From: Entomortierella parvispora
Lineage: Eukaryota; Mortierellomycota; Mortierellomycetes; Mortierellales; Mortierellaceae
DNA length: 64,000 nucleotides
Assembly: GCA_963573315.1 (NCBI GenBank)
Contig: OY752140.1
Span: forward strand, 3,968,001-4,032,000
Reading direction: 5' to 3'
Positions within the stretch are counted from its first letter, which is position 1, and every line of letters starts with the position of its first letter. The translations under genes were made by a program, and so were the position numbers. Of this stretch, positions 1 through 10,783 are shown in pieces. Under the pieces are notes generated by a model. The model did no database searches. It was not told the DNA's origin and worked only from the letters and a program-made list of their open reading frames with translations.

Positions 1-1
1 T

Positions 2-658
2 GATTCTTCGACAGAGATTCCTGAAGCACTACCGGGCTGTCCAGCGGATCCAGGAACTTGCGACAGAGGGCGAGGAGGCGCGTGAGCTAGAGACGGCTCA
101 TTCAAGTCGGGATTCGGTCTCGACGGATCAAACGGCGTCTACACACAGGAAACATGAACGGGTTCATACGGAAGAATCTGAGGGCGCCGGTGTTGTGGGA
201 GGACAAAGACAAGAAGGAGGCGCTGGAGCGAGTCCCGCTGGTGCCAGGAGTAGGAAGAATGTGGTGATTATCGAGCCTGGGAAAACGGCCTTGGAAGATG
301 ACGAGTCTATCGACCCTGAGCAAGCAGGAGCTATGATCGACAGTCTGCGATCTGAATGGCGCAGTAAGTTGTCGTTGAATCTTGTCATTTTTTTGTCTCT
401 TGTTATCTGGTATTGAATGTCAATATTCATATCGTCTTTTTGCCTGCACTCTTTTTAGCATTCATCTCTAGTCATGACTTGACATCGATCAGCACCGAAT
501 TAGGGTTCCCTATGGAGGAGCGAGGAACGCGGACGCTGGCAGAATTCGAATCTGTCGACTTGAATGCAAGCTCGGATTCAGGCCCGCGTGCTGCTGCAGG
601 AACCCGCCATCCTGATGATATTCGCAGACAGGATGTCCCTGGATTAGATTACCTGTAA
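2..658 (+). CDS. Hypothetical protein, C-terminal part (5' end outside window)
   Basis: The frame is open from the window edge, so the gene begins upstream. Two exons are visible: the first ends at 363 before a GTAAGT donor, and the second starts at 459 after a TTTTTAG acceptor. The phases match, with a Thr codon split 1/2. The readable part is about 187 residues, hydrophilic, rich in Glu, Ser and Arg, with a basic start, and ends DVPGLDYL before TAA at 656-658. I see no domain, signal peptide or membrane segment and do not recognise a family. The splice junction and continuous frame support a real gene. Function is unknown. Confidence 0.6.
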
Positions 659-688
659 AACAAACAAAATACCCTCACCCGATATAGT

Positions 689-754
689 CGTCATCATCAT
701 CATCATCATCAACATTATCATCATTATCATCATCATCATCATTTTCATCATCAT
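689..754. repeat. (TCA/ATC)n imperfect trinucleotide microsatellite
   Basis: About 66 bp of tcatcatcat units interrupted by aacattatca and attttca. It lies just past the stop of the first gene, probably in its 3' UTR or the short intergenic gap. Confidence 0.9.
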
Positions 755-909
755 GCCTCCTCCTCCGTCAAGTATGCTCTGGAGGGGGAGCACATTGTAT
801 CTATCACATTTACGTATCTCTCTTGGCAAAAAAAGAACCTTTTTTCTTCATACTTTCTCTATCCTGTCATGTCTGCATTCACGTCTCTCGACCCACCCAA
901 GTAGGTGCC

Positions 910-1969
910 ATGTCACCTGTCACGCAACGCCGCAAACGGGCTAAAAAAAGACGACGGCGTGTGTTTACGAGAGAATCCGCAATGAAAAAGAGGGGTTTCT
1001 CTCTTCCTCTTCTCTCTCTCCTTCATCAACATTGGCAACAGCGACAACAGCATCAATTACAAGGACAGTCTATTTCCCTCCCTGCTTCCTCAAAGCCGTT
1101 GGCATCTCCGCCATCGCCCCCCAAATACAATCGTGAACAGGCCACAGGTTTAGGACCGTATCTCGTCAGCCAGGACCCGCCTCATTTCCTAAGCGCAGTG
1201 TCGGTCTCGGATATCCCAGAGATGGTCCGGATTCTGAATCTGGATGATTTTGTCTTTCGAAACTCGGCCTATTTCAAGTTTCCGTATCCAGAAGACTTGG
1301 CCAGGGCTCATGTCGCTCGAGCAGATCGTGTGATTGAGACCCGGGGTGTGAACGCTCATTGGGCCATGCGAACGAGTCCTGAAGGCAAGATTATAGGATG
1401 GTTGAGTCTTCATCCCGTCAAACCAACACCCTGTTCGATGTCAACAACAACAACAATGGCCGATGTCTTGGAGGCTGCTCTTCTTCCAAATAACAAGTCT
1501 ACTCCAGCTCCTGAAAACGACACAGAGCCGAAAATTGGATCAGAGCTGAATTTGAAGCTGGGTCGAATAGGGTATTGGGTCAGTCCCGAGTACCGGAACC
1601 AAGTCCCCGTCAGCCATGATTGAAAATAAAGTAACCAGCCTCTTCCCTGCCCACACATCCACGACAAATAAAATGTCTGTTTCTTCTTCTGTAAATCCCT
1701 TCAGAAAGCATAGACCACTCAGCTTCCACCTCTCCCACGTTGGGCTACTTCAGATATTCGACAGCTGCGTTTTATTTCTTGATTTTGCAGTGAATGTAAA
1801 TGTACAACCCATGGCGCTTGCTTTCTTTCTTTTCTTTCAATCATCGCCACCACTCTCTCCTTCTTCAAGGCAAGAGTCCGTCGATGCGTACATGGAAGGC
1901 GAATACGAAGGCTCTGACATTGTTGGATTAGTAAGAGCTGAAGGAAACCCAAATGCAGCGCCTACATAG
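910..1969 (+). pseudogene. GNAT (RimJ/RimL-like) acetyltransferase, apparently internally deleted
   Basis: The frame from ATG 910 (or 982) gives a basic/Gln-rich leader. It is followed by a recognisable N-terminal GNAT half: a SVSDIPEMVRILN segment, FPYPEDLARAHV, an AHWAMR strand, GKIIGWLSLHP and GYWVSPEYRNQ. That last motif should lead straight into the acetyl-CoA loop (Q/R-x-x-G-x-G/A) and two helices. Instead the frame stops at 1621. A segment at about 1870-1966 in another frame (VDAYMEGEYEGSDIVGLVRAEG) resembles the closing strand of the same fold. The middle of the domain, including the CoA-binding loop, is not found between them. Either the gene is decayed or a non-canonical intron plus missing sequence is involved. 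No good donor is seen after EYRNQ. Confidence 0.55.
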
Positions 1970-2068
1970 TTCAGTAGGCTAGATTCGCGAAGCCCAACGT
2001 TTTTACCTCTTCCTGACTTGATAGGGTAGAACTCGATGCACTGCAACAATGAGACTAAGCAAAAGAAT

Positions 2069-4588
2069 TTATTGAAAAAGGTCGCCTGTGAGTATCAAGC
2101 GTTCTCCTGGAGCAATTGACAAAGGTGGGGCAAAAGCCATCTTACCTGGCTCTAGTGCAGTAGGGAGAGCATGGAGATGGCCCATGAATTCAACAATTTC
2201 CTTGGCAAGGTCATCAAGACCATAGGTATAGTAGACCAAATCACGACCCAGAGCTGTGTCCTTGTCCTCCTCGGAGAAAGCCCCGCAGACCGATGCAGCC
2301 AACAATTGGATCAAGAACTTGAGTTCCAAATGTCCTCCGAATGCTCCACAGCCCCAGTTACCAGTGGCAATTAGAGGCAAGTGTTTCGCGGGTACTTCTT
2401 CTCGACATTGTCCCCACTCTGACGCTGTGATGGGAGATCGTCGGAATCCGACAATAGCCTTGCTGATCTCTCGCATTACGGATTCGGATGAAAACTGCTC
2501 CAAGCGCCCCTCGTTTGATCGAAAGTGTACAGCGTCAATGGCACAAATTTCTGTCTTTCTTCTTCCCATCTTGTCCCTACATTTTTCATATCAAGGTCAT
2601 GTTAAAATGGGCTAAGATAATTATATCCGGCGCGGGAAGTGACTTTGCAAGCGATAGCGGAAGTTCAAGAGAGAGAGAGAGAGATCTTACCGTGGCGTGG
2701 CGTCTCGGTGATCGGAATGCCACTCAAAGGTAGAAGCGTACCCATTGTAGTTGGAGTACCTCTCTGCACCCTTAATCAACAATGCTTCGTTATTTTGAAG
2801 CGTCTTTGTAAACAGTCGCGATACAATCAGCTCTGGACATATCATGAATCGAATTTCTTCCTGGACAGCGCCCTATTGAACCATTATATAAAAGTATGAG
2901 TCGATTGAGTGCCGCAACTCAGCCCCCGTTAACGTGTTACTCAAGATATGACTTACGCGACTTAAAACACCGCCTCCGATGACCTTGTTCGCGAAGTCGA
3001 GCTGAAGCGCTTCTGGAGGTGCATCGTCCTCCAAAGGACTATCAGGATCTACTCGGACATTTGAATATCGAAATCGTCTTTTGCTGACACGCTCACTTGT
3101 TTCCAGCGTCAAGGGTGTCCTCAAAACCTGTCTATGAAATGTCACCACTCCTTGAGGCACTGGAAATAGTTGATTGATTCCAAAAAATCAGAAAAGAACC
3201 ATTAAAACATCAGATACCAGTGCTGATAATGTAGATCATCACTTACTCTCGGAAGTTACGCGGTCGAAATAATGAACGAGGCAACGAAGTTTGGCAGCAT
3301 TAACGTTTGAACAAGGGTCCTCAATGTTGTCACTGCTGAACAAACTCGAAAAGTTGATAGAAGGAAGTCGTAGTACAGGTTTCTTCACGTTTTTTTGGTC
3401 CTTCACTTCCCGGTCCACCTCCATGGGCTGCTCCAACAATGGTTCATGAGATGCATTCTGAGCTTGATGATCGTCCAGGATTGACGGCTTGGCTGCTGCA
3501 GTTGGTTCAGTTTTGTTAAAGTACGCAAACAAGGACATTTGGCCACTTGTGTTCCTGAAGGGATCTCCAGCCTTTCGACTCTCGCCTTTGTCGCCATTGC
3601 CATAGGTGTCCTTGGGGGCCTGCCCCAAGGTTTTTTTCTTTTCGGGGGTGCTATTCGTGGTTGGTGCCTTTCTTTTCTTGTCCAGTCCTAGATACTGGTT
3701 CGCACGCGGGGAATTTCTTTGAGGAAACGTGCAGAAAAATGCGTTCGCCAGCAGACAAGCGATCTATTACCCGATGATTATACATTGTACTGCGATTAGC
3801 ACTGTCTGCAGTGCAACAAAACATCCTTCCAGTAAAATGACAAAGGCACATACCTGCTCCTGTCTAAGCGTCACGGCCGAGTCGACTTGTTGGTCCAGGA
3901 ATGGTATGGGCTTTTTGACAAGCTCTGGCAATCTAAGTGCCAGGGCCTGCATCCTCGGCAAAATCACGTCAAAGAATCGTGTTCTCTCTTCCTGGCTTAG
4001 AAATTGCCCCTCGTCGTCCTCGCTATCAGAGTATTTGCTACCATCATTCGATTCAACATCGTTCTCCGGTCGTTCGGGAGACTCTTCGCGGTTAAGGAGA
4101 AAGGACAGCGATAGGGGATTGTGGCTTCCTTCAGGGCGAGCATGGAAATGGGGAGAGGTTGTCGCTGTTGTCTGAGTATCTGCTCGCTTATTCAGAAAAG
4201 CTGAAAGGGCGCGTATGTTCCAGTCCGAGGAGCCTCCTCCTCCTCCGTTCCAACGTGCCATGATCCTGTCAAGTTCTTTGGAGTCGTGGATGGTGGTGGT
4301 CAAACCCTGTATGATATCTGGCCATGTCGACTCTGCAGCGGTCGAAGGCGTTCGAGAGGAGCAGGGCAGGCGGACATGATGGTGATCCCAACAGTCTTCG
4401 AAATCGTTTGGAAAGGGAAACTTGATGGGGTCAAGACCTGGTATCTATGGACGTCAAGTTCTTTTTTAGTTCCTGGAGAAGGGGGTTTCTGTCACCACAA
4501 ACACGTCGTGTATGCATGCGAGGATGTTTCTCTCTACCTGACAGAGAACATGGTGCGGACCAGTCTCAAAGTAGACAGGGATGGTCAT
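2069..4588 (-). CDS. PARG: Poly(ADP-ribose) glycohydrolase
   Basis: Hydrolyses ribose-ribose bonds of poly(ADP-ribose), reversing PARP signalling, usually in the nucleus. Six exons fit in phase: 4588-4538, 4444-3854, 3763-3247, 3159-2957, 2872-2691 and 2576-2069, giving about 683 aa. The accessory domain shows [24 protein letters not shown] and [11 protein letters not shown]. The catalytic macrodomain shows [22 protein letters not shown], then [13 protein letters not shown] (the GGG...QEE signature, about residues 448-460, with the paired catalytic glutamates) and [11 protein letters not shown]. Between accessory and catalytic parts is an insert of about 90 residues carrying KKRK and a PIP-box-like QMSLFAYF. 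The start at 4588 is the first ATG giving an exon in phase with the conserved N-terminus. It is divergent from MED31, 253 bp apart. Identity is near certain; the first exon is the weakest part. Confidence 0.93.
3518..3541 (-). other. PIP-box motif inside PARG (about residues 289-296)
   Basis: Encodes QMSLFAYF, which matches the canonical PCNA-binding pattern Q-x-x-[LIM]-x-x-[FY]-[FY]. It lies in the low-complexity insert between the accessory and catalytic parts of PARG, downstream of basic KKRK and KKK clusters that could act as a nuclear localisation signal. The pattern match is direct observation; PCNA binding is inference. Confidence 0.7.
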
Positions 4589-4841
4589 GAAGGAATGGGA
4601 GAGGGAGGACAGGGGGCTGATGAATGAATGAATGAAAGAGGAGGAAAGAAAGAGAATGACATGCCCATCGCTCTTCTCTCTTCTCTTCTCTGCCCAAACG
4701 CCGCCGTCTCGCCACCAAAATCTTGTCTGGTGGCAAACGAACGCTCTTATGCTGCATGTCCCCTTCCCTTCTTTCTCTCCCTTTCTCCGTTCCCGCCACC
4801 ATCTTCACCACCAGACAGCAACAATAGCATCCGCACAATCC
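4589..4841. promoter_or_regulatory. Divergent PARG / MED31 intergenic promoter region
   Basis: 253 bp separate the two start codons, so both genes must be driven from here. The segment includes a (TGAA)n run at about 4619-4634 and pyrimidine-rich stretches on the MED31 side. No clear TATA box is seen. Confidence 0.6.
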
Positions 4842-5687
4842 ATGGACTTCTCACAGACATCAACGCCAGCATCAGCACCAGAAGACCTCATCCAGACAGA
4901 GGATCCCTACGAGCAACTCAAGCGCTTCCAGATCGAACTCGAATTCGTGCAATGTCTCGCCAACCCATGGTACCTGCACAGTACGTCCAATCCCTCTCTT
5001 TACCCACCCCGGCCGTTCATCACCCTGGCCTTTCAACACGCTCTTTCGCATTCCGTTTTTTGACTTAGGAACCAAGCTAACGGTGAATGAGCGCCCAAAG
5101 ACTTGGGTGCCAATGTTCATGAATGCATTTCTCTAACAATAATGTCCATGCAATGTAGATCTCGCCCAGCAACAATACTTTAACCAGGACGCGTTTGTTC
5201 GATACCTGGACTATCTCCAATACTTCCGGAAACCAGAATACGCAAAGTTTATCATGTAACGAACCAATGACTTCTTTAAGAAGCGTCTGCAAAAGAAAAG
5301 CGGCCACTGACTGACCTGTCCTCCTCTCTCTTTTCTCTTCATAGTTACCCACATTGCTTACACTTTCTATCATTGCTTCAACACAAATCTTTTCGAGACC
5401 ATCTAATGAAACAGGATACAGCCACCTTTGTGCACGAAAGACAATACTACCATTGGCAATATCTTCGGAATCAGGAAAAAGTTGTTCGCATGGAGATCAT
5501 GCCCGATGGCACCCGCGTGGAGATCAAGACCGAAGAACCTGCTGGAAATGGGACGATACCTGTGCAAGCTTCAGCAGCGTCTGTACCTGGCAGTGAAGTC
5601 GCAGGAACATCGGCTGGACACCAAGCACAAGCAGGAAGCTCCGCAGGCGCACCCATTCAAAACTCCCCAAACGGGACCATGCCATAG
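4842..5687 (+). CDS. MED31: Mediator complex subunit 31
   Basis: MED31 (Soh1) is a small, highly conserved subunit of the Mediator middle module that links activators to RNA polymerase II in the nucleus. Three exons join in phase: 4842-4980, 5159-5255 and 5345-5687, giving 192 aa. The conserved core is nearly complete: RFQIELEFVQCLANPWYL, then NLAQQQYFNQDAFVRYLDYL, FRKPEYAKFI, YPHCLHFLSLLQH and FRDHLM. After about residue 130 comes a tail of about 60 residues rich in Gly, Ala, Gln and Ser, not seen in the shortest orthologues. ATG 4842 opens a short Ser/Thr/Pro leader before the core. The tail looks disordered. Confidence 0.96.
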
Positions 5688-5766
5688 AGCTCTTTTGGGG
5701 ACATGCAAAGCAGAATAAAACAAGGAATAATTTACTTGTGGCAATGGGAAAGGTTTTTTGGCAGAA

Positions 5767-8700
5767 TCATCGCTGGAACTGGAAACCATTAGGATATGGT
5801 TGGAAATTGGCTGCGTTCGTCGAGAGCTGGATCGTCTCCGGGACAAGGACATGGCGTGCTTCCTGACTGTGGAAGGATTCACGCTGAGTTGCTGCTGTAG
5901 GAAGAGCCATTGCTATGTTGCCGGGTTCTCTTTCGTTTTCGGTTGTGGATGGAAAGCTCCCTTGACTCAGAAACGAAGTGTCAGAACTGAACGACACACC
6001 TACAGCGGGACCATCACGCGCCAAGTTGACACTGCCGGCAGTCTCAGCTTGAGGATGAAATTCTGGACGGGGCCCCTCTACTTGTGTGACACGGTGTCGA
6101 CTGCTCGTTGAATCATACACATTCCCAGACGTTCCTACGAATCCTACAGGATATCCAGCTTCATTCAGCACTGGATTTTGAGTCTCTGCTATGGGCGGCG
6201 CAATTCCGTATCCAAGTGACCTCCGAAGTTCAAGCAGGTCCTTCAGATCTTCTAGCTCGAGCTCGCTGACGGTGGCACGCAGAAACAGGATGGACTTGAG
6301 TTTCCGGGGCGAGAATTCGGGGTCAACCCATCGATTGCGATGATAGACTCTGAAGAGGGCTTGGAGGCAAGCTTTGCTGGTGCCATCCTTTGTGTGGTTG
6401 TTAGTCGCGTTGAGAATCACATCAATTTTGAAATAATCTGCACTGGCCTCGCCTTCAACAAATGTTTGTATCTTTTGCTTGAGTCGTTGAATGGTGCGAG
6501 CGGAACTGAACAGAGGTATGTCCATGTAAACATTGTCAATATGATCACCTGAAATAGAGTCGAAAAAGAGGGAGTAGGTTATCTCTTGTTAATGTTTCGA
6601 TCGTTGAAGCCCAAGAAGAAATAAAATGTGAATAGCCTGCTTTATATGTCTGTTTGTCACGCACCTGAACGGCTGAGGTTGTGGATATGACGCGACCCTA
6701 ACACGTAGTTGGGAGAAAGTACTTGCTGCATTTTTTGATAAGAGGACTTATCGGTTGATGGCCCTCGGGGTGAAGGCAATTGTGAATCGAGGACCTCTAA
6801 GGACTTACCAAGCCGTCATTTCGCTTCATCTCTGTTGTCAGGATATGGATCGTTGTGATGGTGAAATATGATCCCTAGTGAAGGTTTGATGCAGTGTTAG
6901 AGCAGGACATTAGCGGAAACCGATGACATTGAATCCAGAGCATTTTTTTTACGTGGAGCTCGATCCTGTCTCCCACGTCGTAAGCTGGATAAAGATGTAT
7001 ATTAGTCGAGAGGGGGAAAAAATCCCAAGAGTAACCTCGATGAATCCTCTTGTTAACTTCACTTACGCCGCTATCAAGATAAGAGAAAGGAGGAGCACCG
7101 GGGGGGGGGGGGTTAATATCATATTTCTGCGATGACTCTCCCACTGAGATTTACTTGTCTACACCATTTGGTTTTACCATCACAAAGATAAAGATCATAG
7201 AGTCGAAAGCGTTTTTGGCAGATGATCCCGTTATAAAGGCACAGCCAACAAACAGCTACCAAACCTCAAGATGTAGAAAAGTTAGTAGAAAGGACAAGGT
7301 TGGATGGGACAAAACGTTTTGATTGAGACCAGAGTTTTACCGAAGAGACACCAACAGCGTACTGCTGAACACCGGCATCGAAAGCGATCAAGAAAGCGAT
7401 GACAGATATCAAAAAGACAACGAAACCCAGCAGCATGTCCAGCTTGGCCATTGCATTCTCGAATGTCTTGTGCGTTGAAGTGAAACTCTTTCGAAGGTTG
7501 ACCAGGTCCACAATGGCTGAGATCAATGATTAACCCAAAGTGACACGCGCAACTCCATTAGGGCTCCAAATCTTGCACTCGAGTACAACACAATTTCCAC
7601 GGAAGCGGTACATACCTTTCTTGAACATTGCGGGAGTAATAGTTTCGCCTCCGCTGGGGTCAAAGAGCTTCCAAACGCGTTCAAAGATTTCCTTTTTGAA
7701 GGCAGGCTGCAAATCAGCGCGCACCAAATGTTGTTGATAGGAGGGACAGATCCTGTGCCATAACTCCTTTGCTTTCTTGTTTGGATTCTAGACGGCATCA
7801 TACAAAATGAAAACTCGTTAGCAAAGAAAGGTATCACAGCTCTGGTGTAACGAGGGGAAGAGACACCGACTGATACCTCAATTGGTTTGTTGCGAAGGCT
7901 ATTGACAAGCCTAGACTTGCGTTTGCGACTCATTCGAACCAACTCTTGAGGCTCTGAGAGGCCGTGGTCGCTATCGGTCTCGTGAATTGATCCTGAAAGG
8001 GAATTCGCAGACTTTTCATCTTCTCCGTCAAGTACTTCTCCAAAGCCATTTGCTTTGCTCTCTGTTGGATCTGACCCTTCTTTGCCTCTTCGCCTTTTGA
8101 ACGAGTCCTTTAGAAGCATCCAGATAGATCTCTTCGGGCTCCTCTGATTCTCATCAGAGACGCCTTCGGCCACAATCGAAGCTGTTGACGGTCTTCTGTC
8201 AAACGCCGAGAAAGGCCGGGCAGAACCCAGTGCTGGAGATCGTGCGCCGCTGCAAGGTCCAATGACTCCGCCCACGACTGATCCCGACGTACTCTTCGCT
8301 AACCACGCAGCCGGATTTTTCAATCCTCCTCCTGGATAGTGCGATCCTGGAACGCTGGCCTTGCTCGATGGGTTCTTAATCTTTTGGAGACCGTCCAGAA
8401 CATGTCCCTGAAAGTTGAGTTCCACGTACTTTGAGTTGTCCTGCTCAAACCGATCTGAAAGAACCTGCATCGTATATCTCTTCACGATGTAGAGCACCAA
8501 CATTGCCTGTGTACCCCATAGAAACCGGTAGACCCACCAAAACACCCATCGTCGGCACTGCAATTCGACGCCTCCTGAACTATTATTAGACTCTGCTTCT
8601 GCCACAACAGCGGCAGCTCCTCCTTCCTGGATGACCATCTCCAGCAAAATTTTGGCACGCGAGCAGGATGGATAGTGAATAAAGATGGCCCAGAATGTGA

Positions 8701-10003
8701 TCAAGTTCATCAACCAGACAGATCGCGCAACATATGGGACGAGTCCATCATGAGTCTCGAGCGTGATCTTGACGGCCACCGATCCAAATCTGTGGATGAG
8801 CTTGAAGAGTCCCATGACGAGAAACTGGATGACATAGTAGGCGATATGATTTCCAATGGTGACGGCCACATACGGCTTGCCATCCTCGATCAAGACAATG
8901 GTTTCGTGGTGGTGCGAATGGACATGACGGAGAATCATCCTGGGAATCAAGTATACGACAAGAATAAAAACATTCTTGAGTACCTTGGAGAAGAAAGGGT
9001 GGATCCGAAACGAGACATCATCCTGAATTACGGCTAAAGGACCCACAAAAGGCTCCTCTTCCTCATTATCCTCTCCCCAGTCAAAATCGTCGTCATTGTC
9101 TTTGAGTAGCGCGTTGTCCTCTGAAGCGATAGCAGAGAGCCTTTCAACCAAGATGGACGCGTGCTTTCTTGGAGAAGAGGGTGGCGGAGAAGCTTCTTCG
9201 ACCGAGAGCTTGAATGTCGGTGGTTGGTCGGTAGTCCTAATGTTGGCGGGGACATGGTCGCGCATGGAGCTCAACGAGGGTTTCCGCTGCACCAAAGTTA
9301 CTGGCAGGATATTTCTTCCTGATCCAACGCTAGTTCCTGTGGAAGGCGCCTCCAACGAGACCTCACTGGATGTGGGCGTCGGCTCCTCGTGACATGACAC
9401 GCTTTCTTCGCTGCCACGGTTACCATGTGTTATCCGAATGGACCTTCGGTGGCGCAAGGTACAAGGCGCCTCTGTGTCAATGGGCTGCTTCACGGAGGAT
9501 TTGATCACCACGTCGTCCTTTTTTGGGATTGAGTCAGCTGGAGGTATATCTTGGGTTACATTGCTGCTGCTCGAGCCAACGTCATTAGCGTCCTGGATGC
9601 TGTTGTGCCCATCAAGCAGTACCGGTGTACTCGCTGCAGACGGGGGATGTTGTCCAAGACGATGTGCAGTAGACCCTTGACAGCGAAAATGTTCGATTAG
9701 GTCTGAGTCTGTTTTTTCATTGTCGTTGACAAGAGCCTGGTTCCTGTCATTTTCCTTCTCCCTATCCCGGATACCTGCATTGTTTTGCTGCTTCGGAGGC
9801 GTGTGCTCACTTTCTTCGTTCTGTTCTTGTAGATAAAGATAAGGATGATGATGATGGTGATGGCGGGTATGGTGGTGTCGATTCTCCAAGTCTGATGCGG
9901 GAGAACCTCCCTTTCCGGATAGTGGCCGGGACGATCCGCCACAGTCTACGTCTCTGGAACAACCAGTTGCTGCAACTTCAGGCACCGGTTCTCCGTGGGG
10001 CAT
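5767..10003 (-). CDS. MscS-family mechanosensitive ion channel (fungal Msy1/Msy2 type)
   Basis: Probable ER or plasma-membrane mechanosensitive channel; fungal Msy proteins act in osmotic calcium responses. Exons: 10003-7877, 7787-7616, 7516-7341, 7255-7178, a probable 13-nt micro-exon 7043-7031, 6984-6953, 6874-6809, 6725-6665 and 6548-5767, about 1168 aa. The N-terminus of about 330 residues is hydrophilic with a His cluster (HHHTRHHHHHH). Then come several membrane helices (VFILVVYLIPRMIL, FWWVYRFLWGTQAMLVLYIV), an EF-hand-like region (ERVWKLFDPSGGETIT), the pore segment (KLDMLLGFVVFLISVIAFLIAF, GSSAKNAFDSMIFIF) and the beta domain (YDVGDRIEL, LTTEMKRNDGL, PNYVL, IHNLSRSG). The C-terminal ~190 residues are hydrophilic and unassigned. 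The 3' exons read alone look like a separate small gene, but phase and MscS homology tie them to this one. The micro-exon is least certain. Confidence 0.85.
7100..7112. repeat. Poly-G run of 13 in an intron
   Basis: Thirteen consecutive G on the + strand (poly-C in the transcript) lie in the intron just upstream of the probable micro-exon of the MscS channel. It could act as a pyrimidine tract or be an assembly-sensitive homopolymer. Confidence 0.9.
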
Positions 10004-10783
10004 TCTCTATTTAATAGATGTCAACAAGAGTACGAAAATCAGCGGATGGTGAGGAAATGGGTGAATGGGTGGTCAACGCACTAGAGAAAGAGTTTGAAGA
10101 ATCTCCTCTATCGGAAGAGGAAAGGGAAGAGGTGGAAGTTGTGCCAAGGAAGAAGAAGGATGAAGTAACGTGTCTGTTCAGATTCAGGACACATTTGCAG
10201 CCATGGGCCAAGGTGGAAGCGGGAATAGGAAGAGTAAGGGTGCCCATTGGAATCCAGCCGCGTCTTTCACCGTTCGAGGGCCGTTGAAGGGTTGAGAGTT
10301 TCATTCTGTTGAAGGTAGGGAGAACTCTGTGTTCTGCATGCAGGTCAGGGGTGGTGCGGCAGACAATCGAGAAAGAAAGCCGGGAAAGAAGGTCTCCAAT
10401 ATTAATAGCATATCAGGACACAACCAAGAGATAGAGAGATAGACAGAAAGAGATAGCGCGCGCGAGGAAAGAGAAAGAGAGAGAGAGAGCAGCAGCAGCA
10501 GGTTCTCCGCTCGCTCCACTCCCTTGTTTACTGCTGCAAATACAGCAAACAACAACAATGTGTCCGTGGGCAGGCGCACAATAGGTTCAAACCTTGCTAT
10601 ATTTTTGCACCACCGCACCGCACCGCAAGGGAGGGGTCACCTCGACCTGCTCTTCCTTCTTTTCTTTCATTCACATTCATCTCTCTTTCCCTCCTTCACC
10701 ATCCTCATCTCTCTTCCTGTTGTTCCTCCTCTTTCTCTCTCTCTGTCTCTCACTCTCACACATACACACACATATAACCAGTC
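10004..10783. promoter_or_regulatory. Divergent MscS channel / GNA1 intergenic region
   Basis: 780 bp with no supported gene. It holds a GA tract at about 10467-10489 running into CAG repeats (to 10500), and a long pyrimidine-rich stretch followed by CT and CA repeats directly before the GNA1 start (about 10640-10780). That is typical of a fungal promoter/5' UTR. Open frames here are low-complexity. Confidence 0.6.

Noticed and set aside
5767-6829. Separate small minus-strand gene starting MKRNDG, with a VHS-like look
   Set aside because: The preceding in-phase exon (LTTEM) and the MscS beta-domain motifs show that these exons are the C-terminus of the channel gene.
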